Assembly: GCA_027858455.1 (NCBI GenBank)
Contig: JAQICQ010000037.1
Coordinates: 1-14,007 of the forward strand
Direction of reading: 5' to 3'
Origin: Elusimicrobiota bacterium
Lineage (GTDB): Bacteria; CG03; SLGR01; JAGXOG01
Length of the DNA: 14,007 nt
Shown piece by piece: positions 1 to 7,282 of this stretch. Within the stretch, counting starts at the first letter, position 1; each line of letters starts with the position of its first letter. The translations under genes were made by a program, and so were the position numbers. The notes under the pieces were generated by a model. The model was not told where the DNA came from, did not search any database, and saw nothing but the letters and a program-made list of their open reading frames with translations.

Positions 1-950
1 GAATTGTTCCGATTAAAATTAAAAATTCCAACAGAAAGGGGCCCCGGAATTTCCGATGGCGTTATTAAAAGAGCTTGTCCCGAAGAATCTTTCGGACACT
101 CCGAACCTTCCGAACACTCCTGACATTCATGATGTTCCGAGCAAGATTTCCGCAGGATATTGTTCTCTTTTTCATCTCTTCCTACAATTAATTTAAATTC
201 CGGCGAAATACGAAAATGGCGCCCTTTGTTTGCCAGAACAACATTATTTATATTTAAAATATTATGTTCCTTTAAATCTCTGATCTTTGACGCGTATTCT
301 TTATTTGTAAGCCGGCAGCCTCCGGCAGCCGGTAGATACTCTTCTTTAGATATGTGAAATTTATCCGCCAGCGCTAACTGCTCTTTTCTTGAACGGCCTG
401 AAATTTTTAAAAGTTTATTCCTGTTGATGAGCCCTTTTTCTTCGGGTAAAGTAGTGGGCAGTAATTTTGCCGAAAGCGGCCTCAGTAAAATCCTTTTAAC
501 TCCGGCTGCTTTTTCTATAAGTTCTAATGAATTTTTATTTTGAGACATCGGTCTCTGCCCCGTCACCTCCCCTGTTACTATAAAGGCGCAGCCCTCTTCT
601 TTCATTATTTTTTTTGCTACTTTTAACTGCGCTATCCTACAGTCTATGCAGGGGTTTAAATTTTTACCGTACCCGTGTTCCGGATTTTTAATAATATCTA
701 TTATATATTTACTAAAATTTATCTGTCGTAAAGGAATCCCTAACCTGTCTGCCGTAACCCGGGCAAAGTTTATTCCTTCCGCGGATTCGGAATGAACAGG
801 TTCGGGATGAACGGGTTCGGGATGAAAAGGACTTGTATAATTTATCGCAATTAATTCTATCTTAAGCTGAGTTAAAAGATGCGCAGCAAGAACAGAGTCA
901 AGCCCGCCGGAAAGAAGTATTACTCCTTTAATTTTTTCTGATGTTGACAT
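1..950 (-). CDS. PP-loop tRNA-thiolase-type enzyme (MnmA/ThiI-like), C-terminus cut by window edge
   Basis: The frame is open from ATG at 950 to the left edge, 316 codons with no stop, so the C-terminus is missing. The PP-loop SGGLDS (residues 14-19) marks an ATP pyrophosphatase. PCIDCR (100-105) supplies a CxxC pair, and GEVTGQRPMSQ (127-137), RPLSAKLLPTTLPE and PAAGGC (Cys212) follow the order of the thiolase-like family often annotated as 2-thiouridylase or ThiI-like. Expected chemistry is ATP-dependent adenylation of a tRNA base and sulfur transfer through cysteines, in the cytoplasm; the modified base is not deducible. The region around 232-304 resembles the C-terminal domain of this family. 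Two insertions look extra: a proline/histidine repeat at 41-55 and a Cys/His/Glu/Ser-rich stretch at 270-290. The start lies 7 bases after the rnfD-like stop, with no good Shine-Dalgarno. Family confidence is high, exact substrate low. Confidence 0.85.
   Translation of the reverse strand, partial: MSTSEKIKGVILLSGGLDSVLAAHLLTQLKIELIAINYTSPFHPEPVHPEPVHSESAEGINFARVTADRLGIPLRQINFSKYIIDIIKNPEHGYGKNLNPCIDCRIAQLKVAKKIMKEEGCAFIVTGEVTGQRPMSQNKNSLELIEKAAGVKRILLRPLSAKLLPTTLPEEKGLINRNKLLKISGRSRKEQLALADKFHISKEEYLPAAGGCRLTNKEYASKIRDLKEHNILNINNVVLANKGRHFRISPEFKLIVGRDEKENNILRKSCSEHHECQECSEGSECPKDSSGQALLITPSEIPGPLSVGIFNFNRNN
96..143 (-). other. Cys/His-rich insertion in the thiolase-type protein
   Basis: Residues 270-285 hold four cysteines (270, 276, 279, 285) spaced C-x5-C-x2-C-x5-C, with two histidines at 273-274 and several Glu/Ser. 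The stretch lies between the NNILRK segment and the LLITPSEIPGP segment, where family members, as far as I recall, have only a short loop. The DNA is rich in TCGGA/TCCGA words, so it may be a minisatellite-like expansion rather than a real metal site. Confidence 0.45.
786..830 (-). repeat. Three 15-bp tandem repeats inside the thiolase-type gene
   Basis: Three consecutive 15-base units (786-800, 801-815, 816-830) share the plus-strand pattern TTCGGgATGAAcrGG with a few substitutions. They are in frame and encode PFHPE-PVHPE-PVHSE at residues 41-55. They fall in the loop after the first Rossmann strand-helix pair, where relatives go almost directly from the TSPF-type segment to the next helix, so they look like an added loop. 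Confidence 0.8.
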
Positions 951-957
951 ATTTTTG

Positions 958-1962
958 TCAGGTGCCGTATATTCTCGGCCGGGTATATCTGTTTATTAAA
1001 GGAGTAACCGCGTTCATAAGTAATATGGAAAACATGACCCCTTCGGGGTATCCGCTAAAGCAACGTATAACTACCGTAAGGATACCCGCGCCGGCTCCGA
1101 AGATCCATTTTCCCGCCGGGGTAACCGGTGTCGTTACAGGATCTGTGACCATATAAGTCCCCCCAAGCAGTATTCCCCCCATAAATATAGCTACAACGGG
1201 AGATATGTAGTTTACCGGGTCAACTATCCACAGTACCGTAAAAAACAAAAAAACAGTCCCAAAATAAGATAGAGGAAGCCGCCAGTCCGCCGCTCCGGCT
1301 GCTAAAAGAACTGCCAGCCCCATTAATATCATCAGTGAAAAAGTTTCTCCCGTACTTCCTTTTTTTTCTCCGAGAATAAAATACGGCAAAGCGCCAATAT
1401 TATAATTTTTGTTTTCAAACCGGACTTTGCTTAAAGGCGTTGCTGCAGTTACAGCTTTGGTGGCGGCGGTTTCAGCTATGGAACTGTTGGTATTGTTATT
1501 TAAGAAAGGAACCGGACGGGGAATAAGGGCATATGTGGTAATAAGAACAGGGAAAGCAGCGGTTAAAAAAGCCCTTCCCATAAGAGCGGGATTAAATATA
1601 TTGTTTCCTAAGCCCCCGAAAATATTTTTCACTATAACTATGGCAAATATAACCCCCAGCGCCGCCGCCCACAGCGGAAAAGACGGGGGCAGAACAAGAG
1701 CTGTTATAACTCCGGTTATTACCGAACTTTTATCCGGTGTTGTTTCACCGCGTAATTTACGGAATATCTTATCGGATAGGACAGCGGTTATCATGCAGGT
1801 TAATATAAGCCAGAAAGCTTTCATCCCAAAGAGATATATGCTTCCCGCCGCAGGAAAAAGCAGGGCCAACATGGTGATTTTCATCATCTTTTGCATATCC
1901 ATGCTTTCCTTTATGTGAGGCGCAGCCTTAATCCCCAACTTTAATTTATCTTTAATGTCCAT
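958..1962 (-). CDS. rnfD: RnfD-like electron-transport membrane subunit (RnfD/NqrB family)
   Basis: This 334-residue polytopic membrane protein matches RnfD, the flavin-carrying subunit of the ion-pumping ferredoxin:NAD+ oxidoreductase. Visible family blocks are APHIKES near the N-terminus, GGLGNNIFNPALMGRAFL (116-133), GSTGETFSLMILMG (202-215), DWRLP (226-230), MVTDPVTTPVTPAG (271-284) and the GYPEGV...LLMNAVTPLINRYTRPRIYG end. The likely flavin-attachment Thr is Thr175 in VTAATPL, but the Asp expected six residues before it is Lys169. An Asn/Thr/Ala-rich stretch (155-175) precedes the site. The ATG sits 3 bases after the TPR gene's stop, with only a weak purine-rich site. No rnfC, G, E, A or B is present in the window, so it either works with subunits encoded elsewhere or is a solitary family member. 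Family assignment is secure; participation in a full Rnf complex is inference. Confidence 0.88.
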   Translation of the reverse strand: MDIKDKLKLGIKAAPHIKESMDMQKMMKITMLALLFPAAGSIYLFGMKAFWLILTCMITAVLSDKIFRKLRGETTPDKSSVITGVITALVLPPSFPLWAAALGVIFAIVIVKNIFGGLGNNIFNPALMGRAFLTAAFPVLITTYALIPRPVPFLNNNTNSSIAETAATKAVTAATPLSKVRFENKNYNIGALPYFILGEKKGSTGETFSLMILMGLAVLLAAGAADWRLPLSYFGTVFLFFTVLWIVDPVNYISPVVAIFMGGILLGGTYMVTDPVTTPVTPAGKWIFGAGAGILTVVIRCFSGYPEGVMFSILLMNAVTPLINRYTRPRIYGT

Positions 1963-1965
1963 TAT

Positions 1966-3165
1966 CTATTTCTTTAAATCCTTTCTTATATTTTCTGCCC
2001 GGGTTCTTACCTTTTCAGCTTTTTTATCTTTTCCTGCTTTATCATATGAATCGGCGAGTTTATCGCAAAGAACCGCATAGTCAATATTGTAAGGAAGATC
2101 AATTAGCTGGAATATCTCCAGGGTGTTTTCATAGTTTTTAATTGCCGATTTGTAGTCTCCTGTGGTGTGAAAATTATTTCCAAGCGCTAAATAAACAGAT
2201 GCAACTTCAATATGCTCATACCCTAATATTTTGCGGCGTATTTTCAATGCCTCTTTCTGTTTTTTTAAAGCAAGATCGTATTTGCCCCAGGCAATATAAA
2301 GGCCCCCAAGATTATAATTGATATTTGATACACTTATATTGTTTTCTCCGAGCATATTCTTTCTTATGGCCAAGGCCTGGTGAAACAGCTGTTCAGCTTC
2401 TTTATACCTCTGCTGGGCTCTGTAAAGGCCGGCAAGATTATTTAATGTAGTCGCTATATGGGGATGGTTAGCTGAATAATTTTTTCTGTATATTTCAAGA
2501 GCTTCTTTGTAAAGCTCTTCTGCCCGGACATATTTGTACTCTTCTTTATATATACCGGCCAAATTACTTTTGGCAATAGCTACATGGACATGAGAGCTTC
2601 CCAGAAAACTTTCCTTTATGGCTACCGCCCTTCTATAAAGCGGTTCTGCATTAATATATTTCCCCTGCTGCCGATATATTCCGGCGAGATTATTTAAAAC
2701 CGTCGCCACATCCGGATGCTGCGTTCCCATAGTATCTTCGGCAATAGAGAGCGCTTTCCGGTAATATTCTTCGGCTTTCTTAAAATTACCCTGGGAGTTA
2801 AAAAGCCCCCCTAAATTATTCAGCAGGGTGGCGACTTCCGGCGATTTTTTGCCGTATATTTCCCTGTTAATATTCAGCGCCCTTATATAGAGGGATTCTG
2901 CTTCCAGATATCTGCCCATCGCAACATAACTGAGAGCAAGCTCGTTTAAACTGTCTGAAATCTGAGTTGAGTTCGGTCCGTAGCTTTTGCGGGCGACTTT
3001 TAATGCCTCCATAGCCAGTTCGGAGGATTTAGTGTAATTGCCCCGCTGGTAAGACCTTACAGATTCATTATAAAAAGTTTCCCACTCCGAGCTTGCCGCC
3101 TGAACACTGCAAACAGACATACCCAAGATTATAAATATAAGCGGTAAATATCTTTTTATACGCAA
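1966..3165 (-). CDS. Exported kinesin-light-chain-type tetratricopeptide repeat protein
   Basis: The 399-residue product has an N-terminal signal sequence (about 1-24: basic start, hydrophobic core, VQA before the likely cut), so it is probably periplasmic. Residues ~30-355 form about eight TPR units with the 42-residue period of kinesin-light-chain-type TPRs, recognisable by recurring ATxLNNLAGLY helix starts and YxxAExLYxxALxI second helices. This is a protein-protein interaction scaffold without visible catalytic residues. The start is a TTG at 3165 immediately after the TAG of the HEAT gene; the first in-frame ATG (codon 16) would destroy the signal peptide, so TTG is preferred. No strong Shine-Dalgarno is seen, suggesting translation coupled to the HEAT gene. 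The partner is unknown; the neighbouring exported HEAT protein is an obvious candidate. Confidence 0.85.
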   Translation of the reverse strand: MRIKRYLPLIFIILGMSVCSVQAASSEWETFYNESVRSYQRGNYTKSSELAMEALKVARKSYGPNSTQISDSLNELALSYVAMGRYLEAESLYIRALNINREIYGKKSPEVATLLNNLGGLFNSQGNFKKAEEYYRKALSIAEDTMGTQHPDVATVLNNLAGIYRQQGKYINAEPLYRRAVAIKESFLGSSHVHVAIAKSNLAGIYKEEYKYVRAEELYKEALEIYRKNYSANHPHIATTLNNLAGLYRAQQRYKEAEQLFHQALAIRKNMLGENNISVSNINYNLGGLYIAWGKYDLALKKQKEALKIRRKILGYEHIEVASVYLALGNNFHTTGDYKSAIKNYENTLEIFQLIDLPYNIDYAVLCDKLADSYDKAGKDKKAEKVRTRAENIRKDLKK

Positions 3166-4521
3166 CTATTTATTCTTGTCTACTATCTTTTCAATAGCCT
3201 GCTCGATAGCTGCTTTTATCTCTTCTTTCTCGTCAGGCAGAACTTGCAGAAGATATTGTAATGCCGACCTCTGACCGATTTTTTCCAGCGCGCCGGCTAT
3301 CTCTATCCTGTAGTAGCGGTCTTCTAAAAACAATTTTCCTAACGGTTCACCGCTCATCGGCGAGCTGAGAACACCTAATATCCTTATCGCGGCTTTTTGA
3401 ACAACACGGTCTTTATCCTTTAAAGCTTTACCTATAGCCTCTATTGAATGGCTGTCTCCGATTGTTGCTAATGCGTAAACCGCTCTTAATCTTATTTCCC
3501 AGTCTCTGTCGTTTAAGGCTTTTCGGAGGTTTGCCACAATAGTAGTATCCCCTTTTACAGAAAGGATATTTACTGCTTTTGTCCGCACTCTGTAATCATC
3601 ATCTGTAACTGCTGTAGAAAGAACTGAAAGCGCGCCGGGAAAAGGCATCCCGTTTAAAATATCAAGGCATTTTATCCTTATATCAAGCTCGTCGTCGGAG
3701 AGGTATTTTGCGATAGGCTGTATTGTCCGGAGACCGGAAATCCGGCCGAGCGCCTGTAAAGTAGCCATTCTTGTATCGTCGTCTGAATAGTCGGCTCCTT
3801 TATTTAAAACTTCTACACCAACATTCCCAGACCCTTGTCCGAAACTACTTCCCGAACCTTTGCCCGAACCTTTGCCCGCGAGATCCGCTATAGATTTTAT
3901 AGCTTTTATTCGCAACTCTCTTTTTCTGTCGGTCATAGCTTTTGAAAGCAGCCCTATTACCATATTTATATTCCCACCACCTTTTTTCATTCCGAGGCCG
4001 TAAAGATTTTCTATGACTTTTTTTCTTAAATCAGAGGACTCATCTTCAATTGCATCGGCATAATATTTAAGGGCTGTGTTGTCGCTCATATTTGATATAG
4101 CATCTATTGCTTTAGCCCTTATTTCGTCTTCTGAATCTTTTAAGGCCCGGGCAATATTATCGGAAGCGGATTCGCCGAATTTTACAAGTCCGGAAAGCGC
4201 GAGCATGCGTATATCATCTTCATCATCATTTAACATCTCCGTTAAAGGTAAAATCGTTTCGGCTGTTCCGATTTCAATAAGAGCATTGACAGCTGCTGTT
4301 CTGACATCATCTTTATCGTCATTAATAACTCTGCGCAAAAGCTCCATCTTATTTCCCATGTCGGAACCGGGGATACTTTTAACGGCGGCTTCCCGTATTT
4401 TAGCATCTTCGTTATTAATATCATTTCTTATGCCGGCAGCCCTTACCGTAATTCCGGCAATCCCGACAGCCAATATCAATAGAACCGCTAACTTAATTAT
4501 TCTTTTCATTTTCCTTTTCAT
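3166..4521 (-). CDS. Exported HEAT-repeat (PBS-lyase-type) scaffold protein
   Basis: The 451-residue protein starts with a basic, hydrophobic signal sequence (about 1-29, ending in VRAAG), so it should be secreted to the periplasm or be membrane-anchored. The rest is a chain of roughly 31-residue HEAT units, each with an acidic turn such as DDxDxVR/IR followed by xxAVxALxxIG, running from ~35 to ~445. A flexible Gly/Ser/Lys linker at 216-233 interrupts the solenoid. No active site is visible. Start choice: ATG at 4521 has an AAAGGAG site 10 bases upstream; an in-frame ATG at 4509 is less well placed. The 5' end overlaps proS by 29 bases, and the TAG abuts the TTG of the TPR gene, so the two repeat proteins are probably co-translated and may function together. 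The function is unknown. Confidence 0.87.
   Translation of the reverse strand: MKRKMKRIIKLAVLLILAVGIAGITVRAAGIRNDINNEDAKIREAAVKSIPGSDMGNKMELLRRVINDDKDDVRTAAVNALIEIGTAETILPLTEMLNDDEDDIRMLALSGLVKFGESASDNIARALKDSEDEIRAKAIDAISNMSDNTALKYYADAIEDESSDLRKKVIENLYGLGMKKGGGNINMVIGLLSKAMTDRKRELRIKAIKSIADLAGKGSGKGSGSSFGQGSGNVGVEVLNKGADYSDDDTRMATLQALGRISGLRTIQPIAKYLSDDELDIRIKCLDILNGMPFPGALSVLSTAVTDDDYRVRTKAVNILSVKGDTTIVANLRKALNDRDWEIRLRAVYALATIGDSHSIEAIGKALKDKDRVVQKAAIRILGVLSSPMSGEPLGKLFLEDRYYRIEIAGALEKIGQRSALQYLLQVLPDEKEEIKAAIEQAIEKIVDKNK
3851..3874 (-). repeat. Perfect 12-bp tandem duplication in the HEAT gene
   Basis: The plus-strand unit CCCGAACCTTTG occurs twice without change (3851-3862 and 3863-3874), with more degenerate TCCGAA copies next to it at 3837-3850. 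It encodes the repeated Gly-Lys-Gly-Ser part of the linker at residues 216-224. Confidence 0.85.
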
Positions 4522-6250
4522 TTTCCATAGTCTCCTTTAATTCTTTTGGTTTTATAAATACTTTTTTCCCTGATTTTCTGAACTGTACTTCCAATTGACC
4601 TTCTTTTAAATAATTTCTCCCTACAACTACCTGTACCGGTATGCCTATAAGTTGGGCGTCTTTAAATTTAACCCCGGGACTTTCGGCACGGTCGTCCCAG
4701 AGAACTTCATAATCTTTGCTTAACTCGCTGAAGAGCTCTTTGCAGATATTATCAGTTTTATCGGAAAGCTGATCGGAAAGCTGAATAATGTTTATATCAA
4801 AAGGAGCTATTGAATCCGGCCATATAATACCGTCCTTGTCATGACTCTGCTCTATTGCGGCGGCCACAACCCGGGTTACGCCTATTCCGTAACAACCCAT
4901 TATAATATCCTTCCGGACGCCGTCGGCGCCGGTATATTGAGCTCCCATACTCTTTGAATATTTTGTGCCGAGAAGAAAAGTATGCCCTACCTCTATCCCT
5001 CTTTTGAAAGCTAACTCCTTACCGCATCTCGGACAAAGATCCCCTTTAATTACTTTCCGTAAATTTTTAAAATTATCCTTTTTTATTTTATAGTCGCGGC
5101 CGTAATTAATATTCTTAAGATGATAATCCTTTTGATTTGCTCCGCTTACGGCGTTTTTTATATATTTCACCGCTTTGTCGGCAAATATTTTATGGACTGC
5201 TTCCTTATTGATTCTTACCGGTCCCGCGAACCCGACGGGAGCTCCGGTAATGTCTTTGATTGTATCTTTGCCGGCCAGCGTTAATTCTCCGGCATCCGCA
5301 TAAGTTTTAAGATGATTCTCGTTTAACTCATGGTCGCCGCGGACAAGCGCTACAACCGGTCCTTTGTCAGAGTCATATATTAAAGTTTTTATGAATTTTT
5401 CGGGCGGTTGATTTAAAAATTTTGCAACTTCTCCCACGGTTCTTCTATCGGGCGTGTGGATTTCTTTTAGTTCCTCTGCTTTAACAATATTTTGTTTTAT
5501 TTCAGATCTTCTATAATCAGCTTTCTCTACATTGGAGCTGTATCCGCCATCGCAGTCCTTACTTTCACAAAGCACTATCTCGTCTTCGCCGGTTTCGGCG
5601 GTAACCATAAACTCATGCGAAGATTGTCCACCTATATTTCCCGTAGCGGCTTCAACTTCTTTGTATTTTAATCCGCAATTTGAAAATATTTTTCGGTAAG
5701 CCCCGACGTGGTCTTTATATGATTTTTCGCATGCTTTGATATCTTTATCAAAACTATATGAATCCTTCATATAAAATTCCCTCGCCCTCATAACCCCGAA
5801 TCTCGGCCTAATTTCATCTCTGAATTTCATTTGAAACTGGTATAATGTGAGCGGCAAATCCTTGTAGGAACTTAAATTGGTTCCTACCAGATGAGTTATT
5901 ACTTCCTCGTGAGTAGGGCCGAGGCAAAACTCCCGGTCTTTCCTGTCTTTTAATCTCATGAGTTCAGGGCCGTATTTTTCCCACCTGCCGCTTTTATCCC
6001 ATAGAGTTTTAGGCTGGAGGGCGCTCATTACTATCTCCTGACCGGAAATATTATTCATCTCCCTGCGGATTATATCTTCCACCTTTTTTACCACCCGCCA
6101 GCCTAAAGGCAGAAACTCATAAATCCCCGAGGCAAGTTTTCTTATCATTCCGGCGCGGACCATTAGTTTATGCGACGGAATTTCCGCTTCTTTCGGATCT
6201 TCTTTTAATGTCGGTATAAAAAAATTAGATAATTTTCTTGATTCTTTCAT
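4493..6250 (-). CDS. proS: Prolyl-tRNA synthetase, bacterial type with editing domain
   Basis: ProS charges tRNA-Pro with proline in the cytoplasm. At 585 residues it has the bacterial layout. Class II motif 1 region is RKLASGIYEFLPLGWRVV (37-54); LGPTHEE (110-116) follows; motif 2 is FRDEIRPRFGVMRAREFYMKDSYSF (143-167); the inserted YbaK-like editing domain spans about 240-385, including KTLIYDSDKGPVVALVRGDHELNE; motif 3 is MGCYGIGVTRVVAAAIEQ (451-468); and the anticodon-binding domain follows, with WDDRAESPGVKFKDA (518-532). A CPRCG motif (406-410) precedes the DxI(E)VGHTFLLGTKYS block. The start ATG overlaps the ispG TGA (ATGA). The end overlaps the HEAT start by 29 bases. The tail is rich in Glu, Lys and Asn. 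Confidence 0.97.
   Translation of the reverse strand: MKESRKLSNFFIPTLKEDPKEAEIPSHKLMVRAGMIRKLASGIYEFLPLGWRVVKKVEDIIRREMNNISGQEIVMSALQPKTLWDKSGRWEKYGPELMRLKDRKDREFCLGPTHEEVITHLVGTNLSSYKDLPLTLYQFQMKFRDEIRPRFGVMRAREFYMKDSYSFDKDIKACEKSYKDHVGAYRKIFSNCGLKYKEVEAATGNIGGQSSHEFMVTAETGEDEIVLCESKDCDGGYSSNVEKADYRRSEIKQNIVKAEELKEIHTPDRRTVGEVAKFLNQPPEKFIKTLIYDSDKGPVVALVRGDHELNENHLKTYADAGELTLAGKDTIKDITGAPVGFAGPVRINKEAVHKIFADKAVKYIKNAVSGANQKDYHLKNINYGRDYKIKKDNFKNLRKVIKGDLCPRCGKELAFKRGIEVGHTFLLGTKYSKSMGAQYTGADGVRKDIIMGCYGIGVTRVVAAAIEQSHDKDGIIWPDSIAPFDINIIQLSDQLSDKTDNICKELFSELSKDYEVLWDDRAESPGVKFKDAQLIGIPVQVVVGRNYLKEGQLEVQFRKSGKKVFIKPKELKETMENEKENEKNN
4761..4784 (-). repeat. Perfect 12-bp tandem duplication in proS
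   Basis: The plus-strand unit TCGGAAAGCTGA occurs twice, at 4761-4772 and 4773-4784. It encodes the doubled QLSD in the anticodon-binding domain (around residues 490-497). The overall length of this region is similar to that of the E. coli enzyme, so it need not be an insertion. Confidence 0.8.
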
Positions 6251-7266
6251 AGTTTTTTTAATTCTTCCATAAGTTTTTCTATCATATTATCCGGAGTTAC
6301 GGTTCCGATAATATCGCCTCCCTTTATAATAAGACCGCCTTTAGCGGTGCCGCAGATACCTATATCTGCCGATTTTGCTTCGCCGGGACCGTTTACTTCG
6401 CAACCCATTATAGCAATTTTTACCGGCTTCTTAAAATCTGTTTCCCTGATAAGTTTTTGAACTTTTTTAACAGTCTCTTTTATTTCCGTTCGGCACCGTG
6501 AGCAGGTCGGGCAGGAAATAATAACAGGCCCTGATATTGTATCGGTTGAAATATCCCTGAGGGTACAACCTAGCTTAATCTCATTTACGGAATCACCTGT
6601 AAGCGATACCCGGAGAGTATCGCCTATCTCGTCAAGAAGCAGCGCCCCGAGGCCCGCGGACGATTTAATGATACCTTCTTCTTCCGGACCGGTTGCGGTA
6701 ACTCCTATATGAAGCGGAGTATCTGAATGCATAGAAAAATACCGGTTGGCCTCGACAGTATCGGGCACCGATGAGGATTTCATTGAAACTACATAATTTT
6801 TAAAGCCTGCGTGGAGAATTTTCTTATCCCATTTTAATGCAAGCTGAGCAAGTTCAAGCCCTGTCCCGGCTTCGCATGAGCCGGTATTAAACCCGAGCCT
6901 CAAAGCTTTGCCGCTCTTTTTCGCTAATCCGGCCATTTTGATTATTGCATCTTCTTTGATGTTTCCGGGATTGACCCGTATTTTGTCAAAGCCTGCAGCT
7001 AATGATTTTTCGGCAATTCTGCCTTTAAAATGGCAGTCGGCAATCAGAGGCACCCTGAGTGTTTTTAAATGGTTATAAAGCTTTACGGCATAATCTTCAT
7101 GAGGCACTGCGCAGCGGATAAGCTCGGCGCCGGCTTCTATCATCCGACTGCCTTCTTCAATGAGCGCCGGATAATCATCTATCGCGCTTTTAAGCATACC
7201 CTGAACTCTAACGGGATTATCTCCCCCAACTTTAATATTGCCTATTTTTATTTCTCTTGAAATCAT
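6247..7266 (-). CDS. ispG: 4-hydroxy-3-methylbut-2-en-1-yl diphosphate synthase
   Basis: IspG (GcpE) reduces MEcPP to HMBPP, the penultimate MEP-pathway step, using a [4Fe-4S] cluster. The 339-residue length fits the short bacterial form without the plant-type insertion. The N-terminal TIM barrel shows IKVGGDNPVRVQ, AGAELIRCAVP, VPLIADCHF, DKIRVNPGNI and MKSSSV. The cluster ligands are visible as CPTC (252, 255), MGCEVNGPGEA (Cys289) and Glu296. Deviations: the usual QSMTNT loop is QGMLKS (22-27), DIHF is DCHF, and GVTEAG is GVTATG. The gene starts 16 bases after rseP and ends in an ATGA overlap with proS. AAGAGA 4 bases before the ATG is a weak ribosome binding site. Dxr of the same pathway lies two genes upstream. 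Confidence 0.95.
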   Translation of the reverse strand: MISREIKIGNIKVGGDNPVRVQGMLKSAIDDYPALIEEGSRMIEAGAELIRCAVPHEDYAVKLYNHLKTLRVPLIADCHFKGRIAEKSLAAGFDKIRVNPGNIKEDAIIKMAGLAKKSGKALRLGFNTGSCEAGTGLELAQLALKWDKKILHAGFKNYVVSMKSSSVPDTVEANRYFSMHSDTPLHIGVTATGPEEEGIIKSSAGLGALLLDEIGDTLRVSLTGDSVNEIKLGCTLRDISTDTISGPVIISCPTCSRCRTEIKETVKKVQKLIRETDFKKPVKIAIMGCEVNGPGEAKSADIGICGTAKGGLIIKGGDIIGTVTPDNMIEKLMEELKKL

Positions 7267-7282
7267 ATTTCTCTTGTAATTA

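Noticed and set aside
312..330. Direct repeat CCGGCAGCC twice in the thiolase-type gene
   Set aside because: It encodes the conserved PAAGGC motif with normal length; the repeat follows from Ala/Gly/Cys codons.
1409..1918. 169-codon plus-strand open frame
   Set aside because: It lies wholly antisense to the well-supported rnfD-like gene, has no ribosome binding site of note, and its translation shows no recognisable domain; an antisense shadow.
7245..7275. CAAGAGAAAT direct repeat spanning the ispG start
   Set aside because: Ten bases, one copy before and one inside the start region; no evidence that the second copy serves another start codon.
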